A DNA stretch of 13,419 bases from contig CALYTU010000032.1 of NCBI GenBank assembly GCA_945487445.1, forward strand, positions 1 to 13,419, written 5' to 3'. The DNA is from an uncultured Clostridia bacterium (lineage in GTDB: Bacteria; Bacillota; Clostridia; Oscillospirales; Oscillospiraceae). Within the stretch, counting starts at the first letter, position 1. Each line of letters begins with the position of its first letter. A program made the translations under genes and the position numbers. Below, one piece after another: positions 1 through 7,430 of this stretch. The notes beneath the pieces are model-generated. The model worked only from the letters and a program-made list of their open reading frames with translations, was not told where the DNA came from and did no database searches.

Positions 1-46
1 TTTCTCACTTCGTTCGAAATGACAGATGGGGCTACTGAATAGATAC
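1..46 (-). repeat. Palindromic MITE-like element, copy A (cut by window start)
   Basis: These 46 bases are identical to the last 46 bases of the complete copy at 9629-9751 and end at the same terminal inverted repeat (outer bases AGATAC). The rest of the element lies outside the window. Orientation is given relative to the copy at 7291-7413. It lies beyond the 3' end of the VWA lipoprotein operon. No coding capacity is visible. Confidence 0.85.
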
Positions 47-65
47 GTTTTTTCCACGAAATATG

Positions 66-105
66 GTTTCTGGTTATCGACTGTGAAAAGCCGATAACCA
101 GAAAC
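66..105. terminator. Perfect 14-bp inverted repeat downstream of the VWA operon (possible terminator)
   Basis: The arms at 66-79 (GTTTCTGGTTATCG) and 92-105 (CGATAACCAGAAAC) are perfectly complementary around a 12-base loop. It sits about 60 bases past the stop codon of the minus-strand lipoprotein gene, where an operon terminator is expected. On the minus strand the stem is followed by CATATTTCG and not by a clean U-tract, so intrinsic termination is only one reading. It could also be an mRNA-stabilising 3' hairpin or a remnant of another repeat. Confidence 0.45.
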
Positions 106-167
106 AGCGCTTGTCTTAATTCAGAAGATCATTTGCAGCAGGCGTTGCGAATTCAGGAGAAAACCGA

Positions 168-1853
168 TCAGGTTCGGCTGTTCAAAAGGCCGCGAAGCAC
201 GTTCACGATATCCTTATCGCCCGCGTCGGTCAGTTCGGCCTCTCCGGAAACCTGGGAGAGCTTCTTCATTTCCGCTTCGTCTTCCTCCCACATCTCAAAG
301 CCGATTGTATAAATAGGAATCTTGACCGCCTTCACGATGGGCAGGATCCGGCTCAGATTGACGCCGCCCTCCTGATGACCGTCGGACAGGACAAACATGA
401 CCGGAATCGCGTCCGGGATTTCCTTCTGCTTGTCGAGCAGCATTTTCATCGCCGCCATGGTGGCGTCGTAGATCGCGGTGCGGCCGTTTGCGCTGAGCTG
501 CTTGACGGCGCCCGAGAACTTCGCCCGCTGCATCGAGTCGAACTGCCCGATGGGCAGCATCACATGAACGTCGTCAGAATAAGCAATCAGCCCCAGATAG
601 TTTTCGGAATCAACGAACTGTGCCGAACGCAGCAGGGCGTCCTGCAGGCTTGCAATCTTATTGCCGCGCATGGAACCCGATATATCCGTCACAAAGACCG
701 CGATGACGGGTCGGCCGCCGGTCTTGTTCTTCTTCCAAAGCTTCTGCGCAGCCAGATAGCCCAGTCCGTCCAGGCCCGGGTCCTGTCCCTTGTAATCGTC
801 ATGCCGGTTAAAGCCCTTCTCATAGCCGAGCTTCTGCGCTTCCTCCGTCAGGCAATAGTCAATAAACAGCCGCGCGGCTTCCTGCTTTTCTTTGCTGACA
901 TAGGAGAAGGAGAAAACGGGGTGGTCGTGGCGAATCCCCACGGGGACATAGATGTAATCCGCCAGCTCCTTATTCAGCACATAAGCCTGCTCCTCCATCG
1001 CCATTGCGTTAACAATACCCTTTTTGGCGTTATTGCGCATGATCGCAGTGGTATGCGCGGTCGGAGGGGCCGTTTTCTGGTACTCCAGGAGCTTTTCGGA
1101 AGCCGTCTCAGAAAGGGGATTTGCGGGATCGAAGGCGGCGAGGATCATAGTCAGCATATTCAGGCCGGTGCTGGAGGCATAGGGATAGGTGTAGGCAAAG
1201 GTCAGATCGTGGTTGATCGTCGCGTCCACAACGGTCTTCATGCTGACCTCTTTGTATTTTTCCAGAAAGCTGTCATATACCTTATCCGAGATCAGGATTC
1301 CGGCGGTGTTGCCGAGCAGTCTGTCGCAGAGGGTCACGGTTTGAATCCCGGAAGCGTCCAGCATCTTGCCCCAGGCGCCGTGGCTGGGAACATAGAGATC
1401 CGGCTGGTAAAGACCCGCCCGCATGTAGGTTACGACCTCACCGCCCGTGATCTGTCGGACCGTGATTGTGACCTTCTTTCCGTTGTATTCGTGGTCCTCG
1501 CTGTTGAACCGCTGCGCCAGAATGTTCATCCAGTCGTCCGGTGCCTCAGAGGACAGCTCCGTATCCGCCGCAATTTCAAGGTTGATCTCGCCGTTTCCCC
1601 GGACCGTAACGGGGAAGACGGAGATATCCGCCAGCGCGTCGGCTTCGTTGGAATAGTCCACCATGTCCAGGTCGACCGGAGCCTCTTCTTCATAAACACT
1701 GACCCGGGAGAGAATCGCGTCCATTTCCGCAATGGCGTCATCCCTGCTGATATCCTTGATGTCTGACGAGGGATCGTCATACACCTGCGAACAGCCCGCA
1801 AAGCAGGCGAGGACCAGCACGATCACAAGGGTGAGCGAAATAATTCTTTTCAT
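168..1853 (-). CDS. Lipoprotein with solute-binding-like domain fused to a von Willebrand factor A domain
   Basis: Predicted lipoprotein of 561 aa. The signal peptide has a basic start, a hydrophobic core (residues 5-17) and a lipobox-like FAGC with the acylated Cys at 21, so it should be anchored on the outer face of the membrane. Residues about 80-350 resemble an extracellular solute-binding fold (an ABC-type family-11-like region that includes PDLYVPSHGAW and a C-terminal helix ARLFIDYCLTEEAQKLGY). Residues about 383-555 are a VWA domain with an intact MIDAS: D390-x-S392-x-S394, T459 and D491 in VLSDGHQ. VWA domains bind protein ligands through a divalent metal. The gene is last in the kinase operon and its ATG overlaps the previous stop (ATGA). 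A good AGGAGG lies upstream. What the binding domain recognises cannot be read from sequence. Domain calls are confident, function is inferred. Confidence 0.88.
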   Translation of the reverse strand: MKRIISLTLVIVLVLACFAGCSQVYDDPSSDIKDISRDDAIAEMDAILSRVSVYEEEAPVDLDMVDYSNEADALADISVFPVTVRGNGEINLEIAADTELSSEAPDDWMNILAQRFNSEDHEYNGKKVTITVRQITGGEVVTYMRAGLYQPDLYVPSHGAWGKMLDASGIQTVTLCDRLLGNTAGILISDKVYDSFLEKYKEVSMKTVVDATINHDLTFAYTYPYASSTGLNMLTMILAAFDPANPLSETASEKLLEYQKTAPPTAHTTAIMRNNAKKGIVNAMAMEEQAYVLNKELADYIYVPVGIRHDHPVFSFSYVSKEKQEAARLFIDYCLTEEAQKLGYEKGFNRHDDYKGQDPGLDGLGYLAAQKLWKKNKTGGRPVIAVFVTDISGSMRGNKIASLQDALLRSAQFVDSENYLGLIAYSDDVHVMLPIGQFDSMQRAKFSGAVKQLSANGRTAIYDATMAAMKMLLDKQKEIPDAIPVMFVLSDGHQEGGVNLSRILPIVKAVKIPIYTIGFEMWEEDEAEMKKLSQVSGEAELTDAGDKDIVNVLRGLLNSRT

Positions 1854-2584
1854 ACCAATTCCTCCTGTAACACTTTGATAAATACTTCCACTGAGCCGAT
1901 GGAATCCTGCGGCGTACCCTGATGATTGACATATTCCGTTACGGCCGCGTTCAAGCGTCTGGCCTGTTCCAGTGCCTTGTCGTTGTGAGCCAGGGCGTCT
2001 TCGAGCGGCGTCGTCAGCTCTGTGATCGGGGCAGCCTCATCGTACATCATCAGAATGTTGTAGACCTGCCGCATCTTTCCAAAGATGTTCTGCTCGACCT
2101 TGTCGAGAAAGGCCTCTGCCTCTGACAGCTCTGTGACGTCGTTATCGCGCAAAAGTCGGCTTAGATTTGCCTGATACTCATTCATGCGGTCAAGCTGGGT
2201 CTGAAACCTGGCTTGATACACAAGAACCTCATTGGGCGCCCGCTCAAACAGCGTGTTCAGCAGTTCCCGCATTTTCTGCTCGTTGAAGCGGCCGGATTCT
2301 GTGGAGAGCGGCGCCTTTGCCTTACGCTCGGCGGCGCGCAGCGTGGCAAGGTTCTGTTCCGTCCTTTTCCGGTCCTTCCTCGCCAGCATTACGATGGCAA
2401 GCGCTGCCGCCAAGAGAACGCCCCCGGCCAAAAGCAAGCCTCTTGACACCCAGAGCCACGTCCGGAAGGCTTGCATGCCGCCGGAAACGATGACGTCGTT
2501 TTTAGCCGCCGCCAGTCCAATCCGGCCTGCCAGGCCGAGCAGAGCCATCAGGATGCCCGGAATCAGGAATTTTTTGCGTTTCAT
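1850..2584 (-). CDS. Two-TM membrane protein with cytoplasmic-type coiled-coil tail, unknown function
   Basis: Not a family I recognise. The 244-aa product has a very basic N-terminus (MKRKKF), a hydrophobic segment at about residues 7-26, and a second at about 46-68 followed by a basic stop-transfer stretch (RKDRKR). The remaining 175 residues are hydrophilic, largely helical and rich in E, Q, L and R, with coiled-coil character. This layout predicts a short external loop and an intracellular tail. It overlaps both neighbours by ATGA junctions (with the coiled-coil gene upstream and the VWA lipoprotein downstream), which implies translational coupling and a shared complex. The topology recalls XpaC-type proteins found near TelA/VWA genes in Firmicutes, but I see no convincing XpaC signature, so I do not assign it. 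Confidence 0.8.
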   Translation of the reverse strand: MKRKKFLIPGILMALLGLAGRIGLAAAKNDVIVSGGMQAFRTWLWVSRGLLLAGGVLLAAALAIVMLARKDRKRTEQNLATLRAAERKAKAPLSTESGRFNEQKMRELLNTLFERAPNEVLVYQARFQTQLDRMNEYQANLSRLLRDNDVTELSEAEAFLDKVEQNIFGKMRQVYNILMMYDEAAPITELTTPLEDALAHNDKALEQARRLNAAVTEYVNHQGTPQDSIGSVEVFIKVLQEELV

Positions 2585-3036
2585 TCTGCTTCCCCCCTTT
2601 CTGTCAGTCTCTTGCGGATCAATTCGGCCGAAAGAGATTCCATTTGGTTTTCTTGCTCCAACAGCAGGGAGACGCTTTGGGACAGCTCCGCGAGCCGTCC
2701 TTGCAGCGAGCCCTGTTTTGCGCTTGTCGTCTCCAAAAGCGCAAGGTCGGACCTTGCGTGCGCGATCCGCAGCGGATCTGCGCCGCCTGCCTCGATGTAG
2801 TGATCCAGCAGCGTTTCCAGCTTATCTGACAGTTCCGCAACGGTCTTTTGGATCGTAAGCGCCTTGACGTTTAAGAGCCTGACCTGTGCCTGCACCCATG
2901 CCGGCGCGGGATCCTTTGCCTCTGTCAGCTTTTTTAACGCGGCCTCATAGTTGACGGTTTCCAATAACTCTGCAAGCTCCGCCTGAATCGAACGGAGGAA
3001 CCGGTCCAGTTCCCGTTCCGCGCGCGCCTCATACAT
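2581..3036 (-). CDS. Small soluble coiled-coil protein, unknown function
   Basis: From the preferred start the product is 151 aa (MYEARAERELDRFLR...). It has no signal peptide or membrane segment and consists almost wholly of charged amphipathic helix with leucine-spaced heptads (for example LSDKLETLLDHY and LQGRLAELSQSVSLLLEQE). It probably works as a cytoplasmic partner of the kinase-like protein or of the membrane protein encoded next. An in-frame ATG at 3129 overlaps the kinase stop codon as TAATG and would add 31 residues, but it has no visible Shine-Dalgarno and the extra residues look non-globular. The ATG at 3036 has GGAGAGG seven bases upstream and gives a normal helical start. The 3' end overlaps the next gene by ATGA. 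Confidence 0.7.
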   Translation of the reverse strand: MYEARAERELDRFLRSIQAELAELLETVNYEAALKKLTEAKDPAPAWVQAQVRLLNVKALTIQKTVAELSDKLETLLDHYIEAGGADPLRIAHARSDLALLETTSAKQGSLQGRLAELSQSVSLLLEQENQMESLSAELIRKRLTERGEAE

Positions 3037-3043
3037 AGGATTG

Positions 3044-3050
3044 CCTCTCC
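3044..3050 (-). promoter_or_regulatory. Ribosome binding site that decides the coiled-coil gene start
   Basis: GGAGAGG on the minus strand, seven bases before the ATG at 3036. The alternative ATG at 3129 is preceded by a pyrimidine-rich stretch with no purine-rich site, so this site favours the shorter protein. Confidence 0.55.
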
Positions 3051-3128
3051 AACTCACGATATGATTCTGTTTGCTCCGGCAGAAGGCGAAAGCCTCGGCC
3101 CCGCAAACGCCTTGGCTTCGCTCAGACA

Positions 3129-5876
3129 TTATTCAATCAGGGTGAAGGGAATGGCGCCGACGCGCTGGCTGTTGATCAGAACGGCGAAGGTGTATTCGCC
3201 GGGTGTCTCGGGGAGCCAGGTGATCTGACCGGCCCAGCGGTTGCCGTCCCACATTTCGTTCCAGGCCAGCTTCTCCTGCCGGACGTTGACGACCTCATCC
3301 GTACGTGCGTCGCGCACGACATAGTGGACCGTGACCGCTTCGGCGCTGTCTACCGGCCAGCCGCCGGCAGTAATCAGGAAGGTGATCTTGTCGGAATGCC
3401 GATACCGGATCGTGCCGCCGCCCAGATCGGCGTAGGTCCATTCGGCCTTGTCCGGCGTATAATACGTACCAATGGTCGTCTTCTCGGTCAGACCCATCTG
3501 TGTGAATCTCCGGGAATCGAAGCTTCGGACACTGACGGAGTCATTTCCCGTCACAGCGGTCCCGTCGGCGGTCTCAATGGTGATCGTGTAGTCTGTATTC
3601 GGCAGGACTGCCAGAACGCAACTCTCGCCGTGGACCACGTCCTCCAGACGCAGGCCGCTGCCAAAGGCGGCAATGATCCGCCAGCCCGCGGCGGGCTCCC
3701 GGTTGGCCGACCAGCGCAGGGAAATGCCCTCTGCCCCGGCCTCGGCCGTGAAGCCCTCCAGCTTGATCACATCGTCGCACAGCGCAAGCGTGAGGGGCTC
3801 GGAAAGCCCGGCCGCGCTGAGCTCGACGCTGTAGTGCACCTCCGGCATCACATCGAGAACGACTGCCGTGCAATACCAGCCGTCCTCAGTCCGGGCAGCC
3901 TCCTGGATCGCCACGTTCATTTCCTTTCCGTCGGGATCTGTGCAGCGCAGCGTCCAGGTCTCGGGCAGATCGGTGGCGCAGCGCCAGCTCAGCAGGGCCT
4001 CGCCGTTTTGCACAGACTCCAGCTTGAGATCCGCCGCCTCCACCGTCTTGCGGGGCGTGAAGCTGGTCTCAGTCTCACCGGTAAGATAGAGGTTCTCAGA
4101 CTCCAGGAGGGTGAAGGTGTAAGCCGTGTCATTCTCCAGGCCGGTGATCTGACAGCTGTGACCGGTGAACTGAACAGCGGTCTGCTCCTCCCCGGCCTTG
4201 CCGTAGCCCAGGCTCCAGAAGGCGGGCGCAGCGGTTCCTTCGCGAACGGTCAGCTCCAGCACAACGCTGCCCTCCTCGGACCCGGCCGTGGCCGTGAAGG
4301 TCAGAATCTCGGTCTGGGCTTTTGTGGAAGCGGAGGCGGTGGTGACGCCGGAGACCTTGTGCAGGCCGGGGAGCTCCACCTTGAGATTGTACTGCGTGTT
4401 GGGGTTCAGCCCCTCGAAGACGGCCACGCCGTTCTCAAAGCGCCCGGTCTTGGAATTGCCGTAGGCGTCCTGGCAGTAGGCGGTGAAGCCGTCGGGGTCC
4501 GTGTTGGTGGAAAGGCTGAGACGGAGGCTGTCAGCCGTGACATTGCTGACCTCCAGCTTGTCCACCCGGACAAAGAAGTGCCAGAGCCCCTCCCCGAGAT
4601 CGGTAAACTCATACAAACCGATGGCCGCAACGAGCAGGACCATCACAACCCCGAAAGCGATCCAGGCGCGCTTGCGGCGCTGTCTGGCTTTTTGAAGCTT
4701 CTGCGTCAGCCGGCGGCGGTCCGCCGCGAGCTGGGGCGGTTCGTCGGAGACGATGGGCCGCTCGGGGCCGGGCAGCGGCTCGTCGTCTTTTTTGCCTTTT
4801 TGCGTCTTTTTCTTGCCGGATCGCTTTTCATCCGGCTTGAACGCCTTTTTGAAGCTGTCGTCCAGCTTCTGGGGGTCGGCAAAGCGAACCGGCTCGGCGG
4901 GCTCGGCGGCGGCCTCGGTGCTCAATGGCGCCTCGTCCGTAACCAGCGGGGGAACGATCAGGTGGTCGCTCACCGCATTGCGGCGCATATACTGCTCCAG
5001 CTCCACCCGCATCTCCTCCGGCGTCCGGTAACGGTCGGCAGGGTCGGGGGCGCAGGCCTTGCGGATAATCCCCGCCAGCTCATAATCGGCATAGAGGGGC
5101 GCGGGCAGCTCCTCGCCGGAAACGCGCCTGGCGTCGGCCGCCTTGGGACCGGTCTTTTCGTCCTCAAACGGTGCGTGGTTTCCGTTGTAGATCCGGTAGA
5201 GAATCATGCCCAGAGAATAAATATCCACGGTGGGATTCAGACCGCCCAGATAGCCGCTGAGCTCCGGGGCGGAATAGCTGCTTTTATACTGCTCGGGCAG
5301 GACCGCATACTGCATGTCCTCCGTGGAGATCAAGCCGAAATCGCCCAGCAAAAACCGGCCCGTATCGGAAAAAAAGACGTTGCCCGGCTTCAGATTGCCG
5401 TGGACATAGCCCTCCTCGCGCAGTGCGCTCAGCGCCACGCAGAGGTCGATCCCCATGTTGATCCCGCGCAGATGCGAGACCGCATTCTGCTCCAGGTATT
5501 CTTCCAGAGAATTTCGTTTCGGGAGTACTGCGTAGACGTCGTAGCCCACGCCGCCCTCCTTCTTTTCCATCTGGGCGCCCAGAAACGGCAGAATATAGGG
5601 GCAGTCGAGCAGTTTTTTGCGTTCCTCCGCCTCGCGGATCAGCGCCTCCGCTTCCTTTCGGTAGTAGGCGTCTGCCTCTTCCTCGCTGGCATAGGCGCCC
5701 GTCAGCAGCAGTGCCTGCACCTGCTCATCGCTGGCAGGAACGGAGATATGCTTGAGTACAAACTCACGGCCGGACTCCGGATGCAGGATCCGATAACAGC
5801 TCGCGCCGTCATGCTGCGCGAAGCATTCCTCCACTTCCATGGCGTCCAAAAGCGGCGAGACCTTATGATCAAGCAT
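3129..5876 (-). CDS. Membrane Ser/Thr kinase-like protein (HRD changed to HGN) with fibronectin-III-like exterior
   Basis: Product of 915 aa starting MLDHKVSPLL; the ATG at 5876 has AAAGGAGAAG upstream, better than a TTG eight codons earlier. Residues about 20-300 form a Hanks-type kinase domain: VAIK-type lysine at K42, DFG at 179-181, APE at 203-205, D218 in the F helix and the late R282. The glycine loop is degenerate. The catalytic loop reads H159-G-N-L-K-P-G-N166, with Asn where the catalytic Asp of HRD belongs, so phosphotransfer is doubtful. A charged linker (about 320-403) leads to one TM (about 404-423). The exterior of about 490 residues shows several beta-rich FN3-like repeats (about 436-518, 522-608, 612-698, 703-786) and a distinct C-terminal beta domain. 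There are no PASTA repeats, so this is not a PrkC/Stk1 orthologue. It heads a four-gene operon and probably senses or assembles at the envelope. Confidence 0.87.
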   Translation of the reverse strand: MLDHKVSPLLDAMEVEECFAQHDGASCYRILHPESGREFVLKHISVPASDEQVQALLLTGAYASEEEADAYYRKEAEALIREAEERKKLLDCPYILPFLGAQMEKKEGGVGYDVYAVLPKRNSLEEYLEQNAVSHLRGINMGIDLCVALSALREEGYVHGNLKPGNVFFSDTGRFLLGDFGLISTEDMQYAVLPEQYKSSYSAPELSGYLGGLNPTVDIYSLGMILYRIYNGNHAPFEDEKTGPKAADARRVSGEELPAPLYADYELAGIIRKACAPDPADRYRTPEEMRVELEQYMRRNAVSDHLIVPPLVTDEAPLSTEAAAEPAEPVRFADPQKLDDSFKKAFKPDEKRSGKKKTQKGKKDDEPLPGPERPIVSDEPPQLAADRRRLTQKLQKARQRRKRAWIAFGVVMVLLVAAIGLYEFTDLGEGLWHFFVRVDKLEVSNVTADSLRLSLSTNTDPDGFTAYCQDAYGNSKTGRFENGVAVFEGLNPNTQYNLKVELPGLHKVSGVTTASASTKAQTEILTFTATAGSEEGSVVLELTVREGTAAPAFWSLGYGKAGEEQTAVQFTGHSCQITGLENDTAYTFTLLESENLYLTGETETSFTPRKTVEAADLKLESVQNGEALLSWRCATDLPETWTLRCTDPDGKEMNVAIQEAARTEDGWYCTAVVLDVMPEVHYSVELSAAGLSEPLTLALCDDVIKLEGFTAEAGAEGISLRWSANREPAAGWRIIAAFGSGLRLEDVVHGESCVLAVLPNTDYTITIETADGTAVTGNDSVSVRSFDSRRFTQMGLTEKTTIGTYYTPDKAEWTYADLGGGTIRYRHSDKITFLITAGGWPVDSAEAVTVHYVVRDARTDEVVNVRQEKLAWNEMWDGNRWAGQITWLPETPGEYTFAVLINSQRVGAIPFTLIE

Positions 5877-5912
5877 GGTCGTACTTCTCCTTTTCGACAA
5901 ATTTTCGACTTT

Positions 5913-5941
5913 ATCTTATACCAAAATCAAAAAAAAAGCAA
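5913..5941 (-). promoter_or_regulatory. Candidate sigma-A promoter of the kinase/VWA operon
   Basis: On the minus strand, TTGCTT (5936-5941) and TAAGAT (5913-5918) are separated by 17 bases, with a long T-run between them. The start codon lies about 37 bases downstream of the -10. Both boxes deviate from consensus. Confidence 0.5.
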
Positions 5942-5948
5942 GAACATA

Positions 5949-5977
5949 TTGTTTTATTTAATAGGAAATGATATGAT
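5949..5977 (+). promoter_or_regulatory. Candidate sigma-A promoter of the zinc-ribbon/BIG2 gene
   Basis: TTGTTT (5949-5954) and TATGAT (5972-5977) are 17 bases apart. This leaves a leader of about 70 bases that contains a short hairpin (AAGCCG at 5999-6004 with CGGCTT at 6008-6013). The region is AT-rich and shared with the divergent operon, and the -35 boxes of the two promoters are only about 7 bases apart, so one bound factor could affect both. Confidence 0.55.
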
Positions 5978-6051
5978 ATAGGGTAGAGAACTCGAAAAAA
6001 GCCGATACGGCTTCCATAGAATTATACCCGAACAATGGAGGAACCATAACC

Positions 6052-7242
6052 ATGCTGAATAAAAACGTCTGCCCCAACTGCGGCCAGCTTTATGACACGA
6101 ACCTGTCCAAATGCCCCCTGTGCGGCACCGCGCCCCAGGTGGTAGATACTGCCGATCCTGTGCAGCGAAAGCGCATCACGGAGGCCGAACGCAAACAGCG
6201 TCGGGCCAATCGCAAGGAAGCCGAACAGGAGGCGCGCCGCCGCCGAAGGGACGAACAGTTTATGCAGGACGCTGACGAGGAGCGCCTGCTGGAGGAAGAG
6301 GAAGCTCGCCGCAAGGAGGAAAAGCGCCGTCTGAAGGAGGAAAAGAAGGCTGCCCGCCGCGCCGCGCTGGAGCAGGAAGCGCCGGTCGAAGCCCCTACCG
6401 CACCCGAAGACCCCGCCTTCACACCCGGCCCCGCCCGCGACGGAAGAAAGCCCATGCCCGCAGAACGGATCGAGTGGGACAGCAAGCGCGTGCCGCGCCT
6501 GCTTCTGGGGCTGAGCGCCGCGATTTTAGGCGCCGCCCTGCTGGTGGGCGGCAGCTATCTGCTCTGGAGGCTGGATGTGGTGAAGCTTCCGGTCTTCGAC
6601 AAGCTCGCAGCCCAAAAGAGCAGTCCGTCTGCTCCCGCTGCAACGGACAACTCCCCGATTGAATCCACCGACAGGACCGAGTCCTCCGTCTCCACCTCTC
6701 TCTACCGGGGCGAGGGCGCCATTCCCTGCACCGGCATCACCCTGAGCCAGACGGAAATTGTCTTCTCAGCGGCAGGAGAACAGATTCAGCTGAATGTCGA
6801 CCGCTCTCCCGCCGACACCACTGACGAACGGAATTACCTCAGCTCTGACCCGGCGATTGTCAAGGTCAGCCCTGTGGGCATCGTCACTGCCATGGGCGAA
6901 GGCAACGCGGTCATCACCGTGACTTGCGGCGAGCAGACGGCGCAGTGCACCGTGCGCTGCGACTTCTCGAATGACAGCAACGCCTCCGGCGGCGACGCAG
7001 AAGTAAAGGAACTGATCCTGGTGAAGGACGACATGTCCTTCTTCGCCGCGGGCGAAAACTACGTCCTTTCCGTCACCAACATCCCGGCCGGAACGCCTGT
7101 GGAATGGAAATCCCTCGATGAGGCCGTCTGCACCGTGGACGGGAGCGGTCTTGTAAAGGCCGTCGGCCCTGGTACGACGCGCGTGATCGCCACGGTGGGC
7201 GAGCTCAGTGCCGGATGCTGGGTGCGCTGCAAGTTTGAATAA
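6052..7242 (+). CDS. Zinc-ribbon, coiled-coil, single-TM protein with two BIG2 (Ig-like) domains
   Basis: Product of 396 aa with GGAGG ten bases before the ATG. Four modules are visible in order. First, an N-terminal zinc ribbon with C7-x2-C10 and C21-x2-C24. Second, a very charged Arg/Glu/Lys helix (about 38-108), probably coiled coil. Third, after a Pro-rich linker, one TM segment at about 149-172. Fourth, a Ser/Thr-rich spacer and two bacterial Ig-like group-2 repeats (about 223-304 and 317-395), each with the typical pattern of a V/L strand, then P/D-aIvkV, G-x-V-x-A-x-G-x-G-x-x-x-I-x-V/A. Without a signal peptide, the TM would place the zinc ribbon inside and the BIG2 domains outside, the same inside-out plan as the divergent kinase-like protein. 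This suggests a functional link, which is inference. The BIG2 domains probably bind carbohydrate or wall material. Confidence 0.87.
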   Translation: MLNKNVCPNCGQLYDTNLSKCPLCGTAPQVVDTADPVQRKRITEAERKQRRANRKEAEQEARRRRRDEQFMQDADEERLLEEEEARRKEEKRRLKEEKKAARRAALEQEAPVEAPTAPEDPAFTPGPARDGRKPMPAERIEWDSKRVPRLLLGLSAAILGAALLVGGSYLLWRLDVVKLPVFDKLAAQKSSPSAPAATDNSPIESTDRTESSVSTSLYRGEGAIPCTGITLSQTEIVFSAAGEQIQLNVDRSPADTTDERNYLSSDPAIVKVSPVGIVTAMGEGNAVITVTCGEQTAQCTVRCDFSNDSNASGGDAEVKELILVKDDMSFFAAGENYVLSVTNIPAGTPVEWKSLDEAVCTVDGSGLVKAVGPGTTRVIATVGELSAGCWVRCKFE

Positions 7243-7290
7243 AACAATTATTCCGGTCGTATACTATTCTGAAACGATTCTTACAGAAAG

Positions 7291-7413
7291 GTATCTATTC
7301 AGTAGCCCCATCTGTCATTTCGAACGAAGTGAGAAATCCGTTCCTTTTTGCGTAGATAATACGGATTTCTCGGCGATGAATCGCCTCGAAATGACAGGAT
7401 ACTGAACAGATAC
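7291..7413 (+). repeat. Palindromic MITE-like element, complete copy B (123 bp)
   Basis: Bounded by GTATCTATTCAGTA (7291-7304) and its near-complement TACTGAACAGATAC (7400-7413; one mismatch). Further in, GTCATTTCG (7314-7322) pairs with CGAAATGAC (7387-7395), and GAGAAATCCGT (7331-7341) with ACGGATTTCTC (7361-7371). One arm carries a side hairpin, GGCGATGAATCGCC (7372-7385). It is base-for-base identical to the reverse complement of the copy at 9629-9751. No target duplication is visible here (left flank ACAGAAAG, right flank GTTGGGAG). Its right end is only 17 bases before the DUF1667 start codon, so it probably lies in that operon's leader. Confidence 0.92.
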
Positions 7414-7430
7414 GTTGGGAGATCCTTTCC

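Noticed and set aside
375..1766. 463-codon plus-strand frame opposite the VWA lipoprotein gene
   Set aside because: Same shadow effect. The lipobox, MIDAS and ATGA overlap support the minus-strand gene.
3324..5981. 885-codon open frame on the plus strand opposite the kinase-like gene
   Set aside because: It is a GC-rich shadow of a well-supported kinase/FN3 gene on the other strand. The translated product is rich in Gly, Arg, Leu and Gln without domains, and there is no ribosome site.
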